From assembly GCF_943193095.1 (NCBI RefSeq), contig NZ_CALPCV010000012.1, positions 1 to 64,000 on the forward strand: a stretch of DNA of 64,000 nt, in the 5' to 3' direction. Origin of the DNA: Parasutterella muris (GTDB lineage Bacteria > Pseudomonadota > Gammaproteobacteria > Burkholderiales > Burkholderiaceae_F). The translations under genes and the position numbers were made by a program. This document shows, in pieces, positions 62,777 through 64,000 of this stretch (the first letter of the stretch is position 1; every line of letters begins with the position of its first letter). The notes below the pieces were generated by a model. It did no database searches. It was not told the origin of the DNA and worked only from the letters and a program-made list of their open reading frames with translations.

Positions 62777-63478
62777 ATGAGTAAAAAATTACTATTAGTA
62801 TCTGCAGCCTTTAGCGTCGCTGTATTGACAGGTTGTGCGCCTGTTCTCATTGGATCAGCTGCTATGACCGGTGCATCCGTAGCGGCAGACAGAAGAAGTG
62901 CCGGGGCGGTTGCAAATGATGGGCTTATTGAGACGAAATCAGCGCTTCATCTTTCACAAACGAATTTTTCCTCAAGTCATATCACTACGACCTCTTACGA
63001 AGGAAACGTATTATTGAGCGGGGAAGTCGGCACGGAAGATGATAAAGAGAAGGCGGCTCAGATTGTTAAATCTATCAATGAAGTAAATACGGTTTACAAC
63101 GAATTGGCTGTTATGCCCAATTCTTCCTTCACGAGCAGAATGAGTGACTCAATCACCGCAAGTAAAATTCGTGCGGCGTTGTTGGACAATAAACAGGTGA
63201 CTCTGACTTCTCTGAAGGTTGTAGTTGAACGGGGAGTTGCTTACCTGATTGGTGCGGTAACGCAGCAGGAAGCGGAAATTATCGGGAAGATTGCTTCTAA
63301 AGTCCAAGGTGTGACACGTGTTGTCTGTCTCTTTACAATTCTTACTCCGGAAGAGCTTGAAAAAAGAAAGCTGATTACTAATGACGGCTCATCCACCGTT
63401 GAGAGCGGAAGTGGATTGGAAAGCGATAGTAGTTCATCATATTCCACTGGTGCACAATCGACTCCTATCAATATGTAA
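62777..63478 (+). CDS. dolP: Dual BON-domain lipoprotein DolP (YraP)
   Basis: 233 residues from the ATG (a TTG lies 6 bases upstream). Lipobox LTGC with Cys near residue 20, then a DolP-like segment DRRSAGAVANDGLIETK and two BON domains (about 45-112 and 120-190), the second with VVVERGVAYLIGAVTQQEA and VQGVTRVVCLFTIL. DolP binds anionic lipid at the outer membrane and division site and supports envelope integrity. A Ser/Gly-rich C-terminal tail of about 35 residues is extra compared with E. coli. Confidence 0.9.
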   Translation: MSKKLLLVSAAFSVAVLTGCAPVLIGSAAMTGASVAADRRSAGAVANDGLIETKSALHLSQTNFSSSHITTTSYEGNVLLSGEVGTEDDKEKAAQIVKSINEVNTVYNELAVMPNSSFTSRMSDSITASKIRAALLDNKQVTLTSLKVVVERGVAYLIGAVTQQEAEIIGKIASKVQGVTRVVCLFTILTPEELEKRKLITNDGSSTVESGSGLESDSSSSYSTGAQSTPINM

Positions 63479-63485
63479 TTTATAA

Positions 63486-63515
63486 TTGATAATCATTATC
63501 GATTTTATTTATAAT
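63486..63515 (+). promoter_or_regulatory. Promoter overlapped by a Fur box
   Basis: -35 TTGATA (63486-63491), 18-base spacer, -10 TATAAT (63510-63515). GATAATCATTATC (63488-63500) gives 15 of 19 matches to the Fur box and covers the -35, so Fur-Fe(II) should repress the ABC permease gene. Confidence 0.85.
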
Positions 63516-63518
63516 CTT

Positions 63519-63537
63519 CCAAGATTAGTCTTGGAGG
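63519..63537 (+). other. Hairpin overlapping the ABC permease Shine-Dalgarno
   Basis: CCAAGA-TTAG-TCTTGG (63519-63534) shares its last bases with GGAGG (63533-63537), 4 bases before the TTG start. Could modulate translation. Confidence 0.5.
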
Positions 63538-63541
63538 CCGA

Positions 63542-64000
63542 TTGCGTAAACTTATAAATCTTATTGCCGTGCCTATGCTTATTGTTATTGCATGGGCATT
63601 TTTATCTTCGTCGGGCATATTCAGCGAATTTCTTCTTCCGACACCGGCAAAAGTATTCAAGAGTTTTTTGGAACTCTGTGAAAGCGGTGAGCTTTCACGG
63701 CATATTCTGGCGAGTTCCGGAAGGGTTTTTGGCGGCTTTTTTATGGCAGTTATAGTCGCCCTGCCACTTGCTTATTTTTTTTACCACTCTCCGGAAGCTG
63801 AAGCCAGATCGAAGCTGACTCTTGAAGCATTAAGATTTATTCCACCTTTATCACTTATTCCGCTTCTTATTCTCTGGTTAGGAATCGGTGAACCGGCTAA
63901 GCTGGCGATTGTGTTTCTTGCAAGCTTTTTCCCTATTTACCTGAACGTTTTTTCAGGTTTTAAACAGATCAACAGTGCATATGATGAGCTCTCTCAAACG
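63542..64000 (+). CDS. ABC transporter permease, SsuC/TauC type (cut by window edge)
   Basis: 153 codons visible, TTG start with TGGAGG upstream. N-terminal helix, LLPTPAKVFKSFLELCESGELSRHILASSGRVFGGFF (broken for length in the family motif), and RFIPPLSLIPLLILWLGIGEPAKLAIVFLASFFPIYLNV, the EAA-type loop of sulfonate/nitrate/taurine/thiamine-precursor importers. The promoter carries a Fur box, so an iron-related substrate is likelier than a sulfonate (inference). The 3' part lies outside the window. Confidence 0.85.
   Translation, partial: MRKLINLIAVPMLIVIAWAFLSSSGIFSEFLLPTPAKVFKSFLELCESGELSRHILASSGRVFGGFFMAVIVALPLAYFFYHSPEAEARSKLTLEALRFIPPLSLIPLLILWLGIGEPAKLAIVFLASFFPIYLNVFSGFKQINSAYDELSQT

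Overview
The window reads as the replication-origin-proximal region of a betaproteobacterial chromosome of moderate GC content. The order rpmH-rnpA-yidD-yidC-mnmE-mnmG-rsmG followed by parA-parB and an atpIBEFHAGDC operon, with divergent dnaA-dnaN-gyrB, marks the origin neighbourhood. The clusters argS-SPOR-dsbA-SDR and DUF971-ubiE-Tim44 are typical of Burkholderiales. Menaquinone genes, a cydAB oxidase and Bug-type binding proteins would fit a gut member such as the Sutterellaceae; that family placement is an inference from gene content, not a search result.

Left part (1-31 kb). Two tandem tRNA-Tyr genes and two small membrane-protein genes lead to a forward operon of folE2, argS, a SPOR protein, dsbA and an SDR. 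Then come sstT, an MFS transporter, a DUF3455 lipoprotein and a DUF1801 protein with a histone-H1-like Lys/Ala tail. Next is a complete cytochrome bd operon (cydP-cydA-cydB-cydX-ybgE); cydX is only 34 codons. After that lie an AEC transporter, a DUF4870 membrane protein, an OmpR-type regulator with its kinase and an HtrA/Deg protease, a reverse menB-menE pair, a Bug receptor divergent from a TetR regulator with a clear palindromic operator, marC, an SSS symporter-glmU-glmS operon, and DUF971-ubiE-Tim44.

Middle part (31-49 kb). tRNA-Arg(CCG), a LysE exporter, a U32 protein, priA, hemE and a universal stress protein precede the full reverse ATP synthase operon and parB-parA. A forward four-gene MCE lipid-transport operon (STAS-permease, ATPase, MlaD-type protein, PqiC-like lipoprotein) sits between parA and rsmG and splits the usual rsmG-parA run.

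Right part (49-64 kb). rsmG, mnmG and mnmE carry two parS sites, one exact palindrome inside mnmE and one in the mnmG-mnmE junction. yidC, yidD, rnpA and rpmH run in reverse; dnaA, dnaN and gyrB run forward. After gyrB a 0.7 kb very AT-rich, gene-free stretch has four TTATCAAYA DnaA-box-like sites and is the best oriC candidate. Beyond it lie dolP and the start of an SsuC-type ABC permease behind a promoter overlapped by a Fur box.

No CRISPR array, prophage, transposon or dedicated defence locus is visible. The less explained items are the DUF1801/histone-tail protein, the oriC placement, two candidate structured or small RNAs (49.3 and 53.8 kb), several small membrane proteins without assigned function, and the Fur-controlled SsuC-type transporter.
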